Below, piece after piece: positions 8,994-16,092 of a stretch of 64,000 bases of DNA. The stretch covers positions 1 through 64,000 of the forward strand of contig PLYA01000045.1 of NCBI GenBank assembly GCA_003153315.1, given 5' to 3'. The DNA is from Bacteroidota bacterium (GTDB lineage Bacteria; Bacteroidota; Bacteroidia; B-17B0; Aurantibacillaceae). Below the pieces are notes generated by a model, which had not been told where the DNA came from, ran no database searches, and was given only the letters and a program-made list of their open reading frames with translations. Each line of letters begins with the position of its first letter. Position 1 is the first letter of the stretch. The position numbers and the translations under genes are program-made.

Positions 8994-9346
8994 ACTACTA
9001 TATTAAAAAGGTTATTTATTTCTTCTCGTTGTATTATTGTTCTTGCGCCAAGTTTGGCCGCCTTAATTTTGCCATCATCAATAAGCCTGTAGATAGTCCA
9101 ACGGCTTGCACCCAAAAGCATACAAACTTCATTTACGCTTAAAAACTCTTTTTCTTTAACTACCGGATTGAAAGGCTTTTTGTTGTTCTCGGCTTCAATG
9201 GTTTTGGCAATTAGCTCGGTGCGCTTGCGCTTTTTGTAGTTGCGTTTGCTGCAAGCATCTGAGCATATTTCGGATGTTGTCTTTTTTGCAACAAAAGGCT
9301 TGCCGCATTCAACACATATTTTATCTATCCTAATATTACTGCTCAT
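8990..9346 (-). CDS. Zinc-ribbon plus helix-turn-helix protein
   Basis: 118 aa. Residues 11-32 carry four cysteines (C11, C14, C28, C32) in a CVECGKPF...CSDACSKR zinc ribbon, followed by a basic linker (NYKKRKR). Residues about 68-112 are a HTH_17 domain: FLSVNEVCMLLGASRWTIYR, then an LGARTIIQREEI wing. It overlaps the integrase start by 4 bp (8990-8993), so it is translationally coupled with the recombinase. It is probably a directionality factor or regulator of integrase expression. Two identical palindromes lie 74-152 bp upstream of its start. Confidence 0.82.
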   Translation of the reverse strand: MSSNIRIDKICVECGKPFVAKKTTSEICSDACSKRNYKKRKRTELIAKTIEAENNKKPFNPVVKEKEFLSVNEVCMLLGASRWTIYRLIDDGKIKAAKLGARTIIQREEINNLFNIVV

Positions 9347-9419
9347 TTTGTAGCTACGTGTTGCTGGTTGTAGCTAAGTGTAGCTGTGTGTAGCATAACT
9401 TCGCCTGACCTCTGTTTTT

Positions 9420-9498
9420 TGTTGTTCAACAACACGAACAACAAAAACGAACAACATTATAGCATCAAAAGTAGCTTAAAAAGTGTTGTTTAACAACA
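9420..9498. promoter_or_regulatory. Pair of 15-bp palindromes TGTTGTTYAACAACA
   Basis: TGTTGTTCAACAACA at 9420-9434 and TGTTGTTTAACAACA at 9484-9498 each have perfect 7-bp arms around one central base. Between them, CGAACAAC occurs twice. They lie between the mnmE stop and the zinc-ribbon/HTH start, so could be operators of that gene or arm-type sites for integrase/excisionase. Confidence 0.7.
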
Positions 9499-9565
9499 AA
9501 TAAGAGAAAGATGTTAGGGCAATTTATCAACAAAAACAGGGTGTTGGAAGACAAAGGAAAGATAA

Positions 9566-9586
9566 TTACTTTCCGATACAAAAGCG
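9566..9586 (-). other. Putative attachment site (mnmE 3' end)
   Basis: The last codons of mnmE (minus strand, ...CGCTTTTGTATCGGAAAGTAA) encode RFCIGK and stop. This is the position used by the SGI1 integrase in trmE of enterobacteria, where the target is the last 18 bp encoding the same residues. The integrase gene lies beside it. The second att copy should be at the other end of the element, beyond position 1, so the site cannot be confirmed here. Confidence 0.5.
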
Positions 9587-10966
9587 GGTAAAAATATTCG
9601 TAAGCAAGTCTTCATTTGTCACCTCACCTGTAATGGTTCCAAGGGCATCTAAGGCATAGCGTATATCCTGTGCCAGCAAATCGGTTTGTATATTGTTGCT
9701 TAAGCCTTCTATAACGCGGTATAAATTGCTATTGGCTTTGCGCAGGGCATCGGCATGGCGGGCATTGGTAACAACGGTTTCGGTTATGTTTACGGTGCGG
9801 TTATCAAACAGGGCTACCAGTTTGGTTTTTAAATCATCAATATACAAATGTGTTTTGGCAGATATATAAAGCACGTTATCTAAATCGCTATACTCTTTTT
9901 GCAGCTCGTTCAAATCTTCGGTATCAATTTTGTTGCACACCATCAGCAGCTGCGAGTTGCCAATGTGTTCTTTTATTTTTTGGGTTTCCAGTATCAAATC
10001 CTGCTTGCTTAGCTCGTGCGCATCAAACAAATAAATTACAATAGCCGATTTTTGCATGGCCTGCAGGGCTTTGTTTACCCCTATTTGTTCTATCACATCG
10101 CTGGTATCGCGTATGCCTGCCGTATCTATAAACCTAAAGAGAACCCCGTCTATGGTTATTTCATCCTCTATGGTATCGCGGGTAGTGCCCGGTATTTCAG
10201 ATACGATGGCTCTTTCTTCCTGCAAGAGCACATTAAGTAAGGTTGATTTGCCTGCATTGGGTTTGCCCACAATGGCAACAGGTATGCCGTTCTTTATCAC
10301 ATTACCCAATTCAAAAGATTCTATCAGCTTATCTAAAATGTGTTGTATGGAGGCTATTAAATTCTTTAACTCGCCCCGGTTGGCAAACTCCACATCTTCT
10401 TCGCTAAAGTCAAGTTCCAGTTCTATTAAAGAAGCAAAGTCAATAAGCTTGTCGCGCAGTATTTTTATTTTGTTAGAAAAACCACCGCGCATTTGCTGCA
10501 TGGCTACCTGATGAGACACGGCCGAGTTGGAACTGATTAAATCTGCCACGGCCTCTGCCTGAGATAAATCGAACTTACCGTTTAAAAAAGCACGCAAAGT
10601 AAACTCGCCGGGCTGTGCCATACGCGCGCCTTGTTTGGTAAGCAGTTGCAATAACTGTTGTTGTATAAACTGACTGCCATGACAGGATATCTCAATACTA
10701 TCTTCCCCTGTATAGGAGTGCGGGTTTTTAAAGAGAGAAACCAAAACTTCATCAATAATGGTATCGCCCACACAAATTAAACCATAATGCAGCGTGTGCG
10801 ATTTTTTATCGGATAAGGTAATAGGTTCATGCTTTTGAGTAAAGAATATCTTCTCGGTAATGACTATACTATCTTTCCCTGAAAGACGGATAATGGCAAT
10901 AGCACCACTTCCATGCGGAGTGGCAAGGGCAGTAATGGTATCTTTATGTAAAGCGTTGTTAAGCAC
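9566..10966 (-). CDS. mnmE: tRNA uridine-5-carboxymethylaminomethyl(34) synthesis GTPase MnmE
   Basis: 466 aa, full length. With MnmG it makes the cmnm5 modification at U34 of certain tRNAs. The N-terminal formyl-THF-binding/dimerisation domain starts IAALATPHGSGAIAIIRLSG-like (residues about 10-30), the helical domain contains FTLRAFLNGKFDLSQAEAVA, and the inserted G domain has GKPNAGKST (P-loop), DTAGIRDT (switch II) and NKID. The protein ends in the invariant CIGK motif, intact despite the element next door. It is a housekeeping gene and marks the edge of the mobile element. Confidence 0.97.
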   Translation of the reverse strand: MLNNALHKDTITALATPHGSGAIAIIRLSGKDSIVITEKIFFTQKHEPITLSDKKSHTLHYGLICVGDTIIDEVLVSLFKNPHSYTGEDSIEISCHGSQFIQQQLLQLLTKQGARMAQPGEFTLRAFLNGKFDLSQAEAVADLISSNSAVSHQVAMQQMRGGFSNKIKILRDKLIDFASLIELELDFSEEDVEFANRGELKNLIASIQHILDKLIESFELGNVIKNGIPVAIVGKPNAGKSTLLNVLLQEERAIVSEIPGTTRDTIEDEITIDGVLFRFIDTAGIRDTSDVIEQIGVNKALQAMQKSAIVIYLFDAHELSKQDLILETQKIKEHIGNSQLLMVCNKIDTEDLNELQKEYSDLDNVLYISAKTHLYIDDLKTKLVALFDNRTVNITETVVTNARHADALRKANSNLYRVIEGLSNNIQTDLLAQDIRYALDALGTITGEVTNEDLLTNIFTRFCIGK

Positions 10967-11061
10967 AGTATATAATGCTCTAATTTAAGTAGATTTTTTC
11001 TAAAATTTATGGGTGGTTGATAAGAAGCTGTTTAATGTTTATTTCATAAAGTTTTTTTACG

Positions 11062-11323
11062 TTCTTTTTCCTTGACGAAAAAGAACCAAAAAGTCAAGAC
11101 CAAACGATCTGCTATGCACCAAGCCACTCTGCTCCGCGTTTTGTCGGGCTCGCGCTCGGGTTTCAGATTACGTTGGTTACTTATATCAGGGGCAGGTGTC
11201 CACGAACGGTGCGAACCGAAAGTTTCGTGGCATGAGAGGGCAGGCTTGTGTGACAAACGAAAGCTTTAGGTTGGCGTTCGTGGTGGCTTTTTGCCATACT
11301 TTTTTGCGGCAGAAAAAAGTATG
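11062..11323. repeat. Hairpin-bounded intergenic repeat-like element
   Basis: The segment between mnmE and the nitroreductase gene is GC-richer than its surroundings and bounded by dyads. Left: TTCTTTTT (11062-11069) pairs with AAAAAGAA (11078-11085), and CTTGAC (11071-11076) with GTCAAG (11093-11098). Right: CATACTTTTTT (11295-11305) pairs with AAAAAAGTATG (11313-11323), perfect 11-bp arms. Short frames run through on both strands but have no family features. From memory, similar CTTTTTCCTTGACGAAAAAG segments recur in Bacteroidota intergenic DNA. I treat it as an interspersed repeat, not a gene. Confidence 0.6.
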
Positions 11324-11365
11324 AATAAAAAAATATTCAATTTTAAATAGTTTATACGTTTTTAT

Positions 11366-11380
11366 ATAGTTACTAACTAT
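11366..11380. promoter_or_regulatory. 15-bp palindrome upstream of nitroreductase
   Basis: ATAGTTA-C-TAACTAT has perfect 7-bp arms and lies 64 bp upstream of the start codon at 11444. Size and place fit an operator dyad. No matching regulator gene is adjacent. Confidence 0.4.
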
Positions 11381-11443
11381 TTAGATACTCCCTTTACGTA
11401 CATAAATTATATTTACGATACTTGTACTCCTAAAAAAGCACAA

Positions 11444-12103
11444 ATGGAATTACTAAAACAACTTAACTGGCGCTACGCTACCAAACATATGAATGGTAAG
11501 AAAGTGCCTGCGCAAAAAGTAGAAGCTATTTTAGAAGCTATCCGCCTGTCGGCCTCTTCTATTGGCATACAACCCTATACCATATTGGTAATTGAAGATG
11601 AAGTGCTTCGCAAAAAAATAAATGAAAATATTTGTAAGCAACCTCAAATTGTAGAGTGCTCGCATTTACTGGTGTTTGCCGCATGGAGCAACGTTACTGA
11701 ACAGCACATGAATGAGTATGTAAATGATATTGTTGCCCAACGTGGCGTTACACCCGAATCATTAGCCCCCATGAAAGATAATTATGGTAAATTAATTCTT
11801 TCCCGCCCGGCAGAGCAAAACTTTACATGGGCTGCCAAACAAGCTTATATTGCTTTAGGTTATGGTTTAGTAGCTGCCGCTATGGAAGAAGTTGATAGTA
11901 CACCCATGGAAGGTTTTAATGCACCTGCTTTGGATGAGCTTTTACAATTGGAAGCAAAGGGCTTGAAAAGTGTATCGCTGTTGCCTTTAGGATACAGAGA
12001 TGAAGCTAATGATGTTTTGGTAAAAGCTAAAAAGGTGCGCCGTGCAAAAGAAAAGTTGTTTGTAGAAGTATCTGATAAGAACTTAAACACGTTTACGGTT
12101 TAA
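11444..12103 (+). CDS. NAD(P)H-dependent nitroreductase family protein
   Basis: 219 aa, normal for the NfsB-like nitroreductase family of FMN flavoproteins. The N-terminal RYATKHMNGKKVPAQKVEAI and the IRLSASSIGIQPYTILVIED segment match the FMN phosphate-binding region and first strand; the C-terminal half has an AAKQAYIALGYGLVAAAMEEVDSTPMEGF stretch, with the SLLPLGYRDE.ND end typical of the family. Likely a cytoplasmic oxidoreductase for quinones or nitro compounds. It stands alone, converging with the NlpC/P60 gene. Confidence 0.9.
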   Translation: MELLKQLNWRYATKHMNGKKVPAQKVEAILEAIRLSASSIGIQPYTILVIEDEVLRKKINENICKQPQIVECSHLLVFAAWSNVTEQHMNEYVNDIVAQRGVTPESLAPMKDNYGKLILSRPAEQNFTWAAKQAYIALGYGLVAAAMEEVDSTPMEGFNAPALDELLQLEAKGLKSVSLLPLGYRDEANDVLVKAKKVRRAKEKLFVEVSDKNLNTFTV

Positions 12104-12112
12104 GCTTAGTAA

Positions 12113-12898
12113 CTAATCAGCTAAAACCTTTTTTATTACGCGCAAATGATGCGAGTACTTTTTGGTATCTAAATTAAAGATACCGTAGTGGTCTAATTTA
12201 TCTATTCTTACTTTACCCGAAGCGTGGATGATTTTATTATCATCAAGCACAATGCCTACATGAATTATTTTACCTTCTTCATTATCAAAAAAGGCTAAAT
12301 CTCCCGCCTGTGCTTCTTCTACAAAAGATAAAGGAAGTCCTAAGAGAGCTTGTTGAGAAGCATCACGCGGTAATTTAAAACCGTTTAGTTTAAAAACTAT
12401 CTGCGTAAAACCCGAACAATCTATTCCAAAAAAACTGCGGCCACCCCATAAATAAGGGCTGTTTAAATAAGGATAAGCCGTTGAGACGATCTTGTTACGT
12501 GAAATATGTTGTGAATCCGGTAAAATGGATTCACCTGAAAACTCGTACACATTATTCTCTAACTGAATTTCTTTGCCTGATAAGAAAGGAAGTAAACTGC
12601 CTGCCACAATAGGGAAGAAGCCATTTGTTTTCTTATCCTGTATCAGTTGCATGGGCTCAGTAGATAAAGGCTGTGCCACACTTTGCAGTTTTTTAAAGGT
12701 ATCTTCTTTTATAGAAAGGTATTGTTTATTGCTTATCCAGCAATCATAAGCATCATAAGCAGTAAGTATGTGAGCCCACTCTTCGGTTTCTTCAAGAATA
12801 GTAAAGGACTCTCCAAACAAGAGTTGTGTAACCATTTCGCTGCGGTGAGAAGCCTCACTTCGACAGGGAACTATACTCTGATTACAAATTCCGAACAT
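12113..12898 (-). CDS. C40 (NlpC/P60) peptidase with N-terminal SH3-like domain
   Basis: 261 aa. The N-terminal half (about 1-130) is built from SH3-like strands (LFGESFTILEETEEWAHILT, YDCWISNKQYL). The C-terminal papain-like domain has catalytic C161 in DCSGF, H213 in IIHVGIV and a polar third residue near H225 (IIHASG). These enzymes cut gamma-D-glutamyl-diamino acid bonds in peptidoglycan stem peptides. No clear signal peptide is seen, as for the cytosolic dipeptidyl-peptidase VI type. It follows the thiolase gene by 14 bp on the same strand. Confidence 0.9.
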   Translation of the reverse strand: MFGICNQSIVPCRSEASHRSEMVTQLLFGESFTILEETEEWAHILTAYDAYDCWISNKQYLSIKEDTFKKLQSVAQPLSTEPMQLIQDKKTNGFFPIVAGSLLPFLSGKEIQLENNVYEFSGESILPDSQHISRNKIVSTAYPYLNSPYLWGGRSFFGIDCSGFTQIVFKLNGFKLPRDASQQALLGLPLSFVEEAQAGDLAFFDNEEGKIIHVGIVLDDNKIIHASGKVRIDKLDHYGIFNLDTKKYSHHLRVIKKVLAD

Positions 12899-12912
12899 GC
12901 GTTGAAACTTAA

Positions 12913-14088
12913 TTAAAGTCTCTCAATAACTATTGCGCTTCCGCCACCGCCACCGTTACAAATACCTGCAGCACCATAACGTGCATTTTTTTGTTTCAAT
13001 ACATTTAGTAAGGTAACTATAATACGAGCACCTGAACATCCTAATGGATGACCTATAGCAACTGCACCACCGTTAATATTTACTTTGGCAGGGTCTAATT
13101 TCATTAACTGGTTATTAGCAATAGATACTACTGCAAAAGCTTCGTTTATTTCGAAGTACTCTATATCACTCATCTTTAAACCTGCTTTTTGAACAGCAGC
13201 CGGGATAGCTTTAGATGGTGTTGTGGTAAACCACTCAGGCGCTTGCTCAGCATCTGCATAACCAATTATTTTAGCCAAAGGTTTTAAACCTAATTTATCT
13301 GCTTTTTCTTTGCTCATTAAAACCAAAGCGGCAGCTCCATCATTCAAAGTAGAAGCATTGGCTGCAGTTACGGTACCTGCTTTGTCAAACACAGGTTTTA
13401 GTTGAGCTACTTTTTCAAAGTTTACTTGTTTGTGTTCTTCATCTTCAGCAACAACAACATCTCCCTTTTTAGTTGTAATAGTAACCGGAATAACTTCTTC
13501 TTTAAAATTACCGTCTTTCCATGCTTTTGCAGCGCGGGTGTAAGATTCTATTGCAAAAGCATCCTGCTGCTCTCTGGTAATGCCATATTCTTTCGCACAA
13601 AGCTCGGCAGAGTTACCCATGTGGTTTTGATGATATACATCTGTTAAACCATCTTTTACCAAACCGTCAATTACCACACCATTACCCAAACGATAACCGC
13701 TACGGGCTTGATCTAAGTAATAAGGAACAGCACTCATGTTTTCCATACCACCGGCGACTACAACCTCTGCATCGCCCAACATAATGTTTTGCGCAGCAAT
13801 CACAACCGATTTCATGCCTGATGCACAAACTTTATTAATAGTAGTACACTGTGTTTCGTTTGGAAGACCTGCAAACTTTGCAGCTTGTCGGGCAGGAGCC
13901 TGACCTAAATTACCCTGTAACACACTGCCCATATATACCTGTTGAACTTCAGCAGGATTAAGTTTTATTCTTTCTATAGCTGCTTTAATAGCTGCGGCAC
14001 CTAACTTAGGAGCTGCTATACTTGCTAAGGCTCCGTTAAACGAACCAATTGGTGTTCTAACGGCTGATACGATATATACTTCTTGCAT
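12913..14088 (-). CDS. Acetyl-CoA C-acetyltransferase (thiolase)
   Basis: 391 aa, the normal thiolase length. All three active-site regions are present: C88 in NKVCASGMKS (acyl-enzyme cysteine), H347 in GHPLGCSGAR, and C377 in GICNGGGGG. It condenses two acetyl-CoA to acetoacetyl-CoA, or the reverse in fatty-acid breakdown. The VHP..TT pattern of the GFNGALASIAAPKLG start suits the biosynthetic/acetyl-specific subgroup, but substrate range is uncertain. It heads a two-gene unit with the NlpC/P60 gene. Confidence 0.95.
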   Translation of the reverse strand: MQEVYIVSAVRTPIGSFNGALASIAAPKLGAAAIKAAIERIKLNPAEVQQVYMGSVLQGNLGQAPARQAAKFAGLPNETQCTTINKVCASGMKSVVIAAQNIMLGDAEVVVAGGMENMSAVPYYLDQARSGYRLGNGVVIDGLVKDGLTDVYHQNHMGNSAELCAKEYGITREQQDAFAIESYTRAAKAWKDGNFKEEVIPVTITTKKGDVVVAEDEEHKQVNFEKVAQLKPVFDKAGTVTAANASTLNDGAAALVLMSKEKADKLGLKPLAKIIGYADAEQAPEWFTTTPSKAIPAAVQKAGLKMSDIEYFEINEAFAVVSIANNQLMKLDPAKVNINGGAVAIGHPLGCSGARIIVTLLNVLKQKNARYGAAGICNGGGGGSAIVIERL

Positions 14089-14170
14089 ATTTTTTAGTTT
14101 GAAGCCGCCAAATTAACAATTAAGGCTGATTGGCAAAACAATATAACACTAACAAATTGTTAGCAAATTG

Positions 14171-15187
14171 TTAAGCCCAAACCTTGGTTCCTTCGGTACA
14201 ATTACTACAGATATCAATCTCTTTGCGGGAGTGTAATATGGATGAACGGAATTGATTATATCCCTCACTTTGCCAAACTTCTTTTAATGATGTTTCTTTC
14301 AAATTACCCAAACGATGCTGCGCATCTTTATCAAAACAACAAGGCACTACCAAGCCATCCCAGGTAATAACACAACCGCTCCACATTCGCCAGCATTGGT
14401 TCAGTAATTTGTTTTTAATGGAATAGGTGCCATCTGTATTTTTTTTGTAGCGACTATACGCAATATTATCAGGGATTAATTCATTACCGTTTTCGTAGCT
14501 ATAAACCTGTGCGGTCTTGAATTTAATCTCATCAACACCCAATTCTTTAGTTAGTTTTTTAGCATCTTCCATCTGATGCTCGTTTGGCTTTACTACCAAG
14601 AACTGAAATACAATATAAGGTGTTTTACTTTTTAGTTGTCGTTTCCATTTCAGGATATTTTTAGTACCTTCAATTACTTTCTCTAAGTTACCGCCTACAC
14701 GGTATTGCTCATACACCTCTTGCGTAGTACCATCAATAGAAATAATAAGTTTATCTAACCCCGATTCTACCGTTCTTTTAGCATTTTCATCGTTAAGGTA
14801 ATGCGCATTGGTAGAAGTAAACGTAAAAATGTTCTTCTGCGAAGCATACTTTACCATATCCAGAAAGTTAGGATTAAGATACGGCTCTCCCTGAAAATAA
14901 AAGGTAAGATAAATTAGCTTATCATATAACTCATCAATTGTTTTTTGAAAGAACTTCTGTTCCAGCATACCTGTTGGGCGCGAGAAAGATCTTAAACCAC
15001 TGGGGCACTCGGGGCAACGGAGATTACAACTGGTAGTAGGTTCAAAGTTTAATGAGAGCGGCATACCCGCATGTTTGTTTTGTTTGCTAATGCGTGAATA
15101 ATGATAAGAAGCAAAAACAGCAGCAGCGTTTAAAATCTTTTTAGGGCTTAATTTGCCCAGCACACGTATGTTTTCTTTAAAACTCAT
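14171..15187 (-). CDS. Radical SAM/SPASM domain protein
   Basis: 338 aa. The [4Fe-4S]-SAM site is CxxxCxxC at C54, C58, C61 (CNLRCPEC). A C-terminal SPASM region holds further cysteines: CWRMWSGCVITWDGLVVPCC and DICSNC near the end. Such enzymes usually modify peptides or proteins, or nucleoside precursors. No precursor peptide gene was found beside it. It begins 8 bp after the membrane sensor gene 15196-15909 on the same strand, so they are likely co-transcribed. The substrate is unknown. Confidence 0.9.
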   Translation of the reverse strand: MSFKENIRVLGKLSPKKILNAAAVFASYHYSRISKQNKHAGMPLSLNFEPTTSCNLRCPECPSGLRSFSRPTGMLEQKFFQKTIDELYDKLIYLTFYFQGEPYLNPNFLDMVKYASQKNIFTFTSTNAHYLNDENAKRTVESGLDKLIISIDGTTQEVYEQYRVGGNLEKVIEGTKNILKWKRQLKSKTPYIVFQFLVVKPNEHQMEDAKKLTKELGVDEIKFKTAQVYSYENGNELIPDNIAYSRYKKNTDGTYSIKNKLLNQCWRMWSGCVITWDGLVVPCCFDKDAQHRLGNLKETSLKEVWQSEGYNQFRSSILHSRKEIDICSNCTEGTKVWA

Positions 15188-15195
15188 ACGTTGGG

Positions 15196-15909
15196 TTACT
15201 TATCCTTATCTTTTAATTTATTCAACGATTTTTCAATATATTTTTCGGGCGTAATTAAGGCATCCTGTATTCTTTTTGCATAAATAATACTGTCGGTTAT
15301 CTCTTTGTTTTTTTCGCTTACCATTTCATGCATTTTTATCAACGTGTTTTCATATTCCTCGTTGGCGGCTTTAAAATAAAACACAAGAAGCCAGGCAATA
15401 AGGGCAGAGCAAATAATATTAAGGAGTTTAAAAAGCATAGCTTCTTCTTTAGTGGCAGTAATTAAAGGCGTAACAGAGGCCTGATTTAATTTTAATACAA
15501 CTACCAAAACAAGTAATGCAACAAGATAACAGCCTGCAGTTTTTCTGCATTTAAAAATAATTAAAGGCATAGCCACCAGAGGTATAAAAAATGCTTCGCT
15601 AAACATTTCTCCCGTAAACAGGGTAAAAAAACCAATGCATATAGCAATAACAATCATAGAGAAATGTTTGGCAGGTGCGTATGCTTTTTTATACAACAGG
15701 AATAAATTAACTGCCAGAAAAAACATAATGGTAATAAGCAAAGGAATAAACGTGTGGATACCTATTATCAAATCAACAATAAGATACAAAAGCAGAACCC
15801 AAAAGGTGATAGAGTTGAGGCGACTTAAAAGTTTGATTCTTCTGGCTTCTTCAAGAGACAAATCGGGACTATAACCCATGCTAGAAATAAAATCCCAAAA
15901 CTTTTTCAT
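15196..15909 (-). CDS. Multi-pass membrane sensor module lacking an output domain
   Basis: 237 aa. Six hydrophobic helices fill residues about 33-180, followed by a coiled coil (EYENTLIKMHEMVSEKNKEI) and the sequence TDSIIYAKRIQDALITPE. That last motif is the linker that joins sensor regions to SpoIIE/PP2C phosphatase domains in this window (TDSIRYAKRLQEAIIPT in 16093-17892; DSINYAERIQRSFIAT in 33490-35610). Here the protein stops about 15 residues later, with no phosphatase domain. It may be a truncated paralogue or a regulatory partner that dimerises through the coil. Upstream of the radical SAM gene by 8 bp. Confidence 0.75.
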   Translation of the reverse strand: MKKFWDFISSMGYSPDLSLEEARRIKLLSRLNSITFWVLLLYLIVDLIIGIHTFIPLLITIMFFLAVNLFLLYKKAYAPAKHFSMIVIAICIGFFTLFTGEMFSEAFFIPLVAMPLIIFKCRKTAGCYLVALLVLVVVLKLNQASVTPLITATKEEAMLFKLLNIICSALIAWLLVFYFKAANEEYENTLIKMHEMVSEKNKEITDSIIYAKRIQDALITPEKYIEKSLNKLKDKDK

Positions 15910-16092
15910 TACTAAGCAAATGTAAGGCTATTTTAATAAATGGGGTGTTCTCACTAATGGAGGGAGGCTAATGTTTTTGAATGGCAAAATAATTATTGAT
16001 GCAAGTAGTTTAAATGAAGGAGTGAATAACCTAAGTATTATAAGTAATAGTGGAGTTATAAATAAAAGATTGATTATTGTTAGGTAGAGTTA

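Larger units (their letters stand above)
1..9586. mobile_element. Integrative element at the mnmE 3' end (partial; left end outside window)
   Basis: A run of genes, nearly all on the minus strand, ends exactly at the 3' end of mnmE. It holds a tyrosine recombinase, three small HTH DNA-binding proteins, a repeat-rich noncoding segment and a methyltransferase/nuclease cargo operon. No housekeeping gene occurs between position 1 and mnmE. Element boundaries are inferred: the right end is placed at the mnmE stop region because the integrase lies next to it, and the left att copy is not in the window. No conjugation (tra) or relaxase gene is visible here, so it may be a mobilisable element or part of a larger ICE. 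Confidence 0.7.

Noticed and set aside
11072-11269. Short frames in both directions between mnmE and the nitroreductase
   Set aside because: Hairpin ends and GC shift point to a repeat element, and no domain is recognisable.
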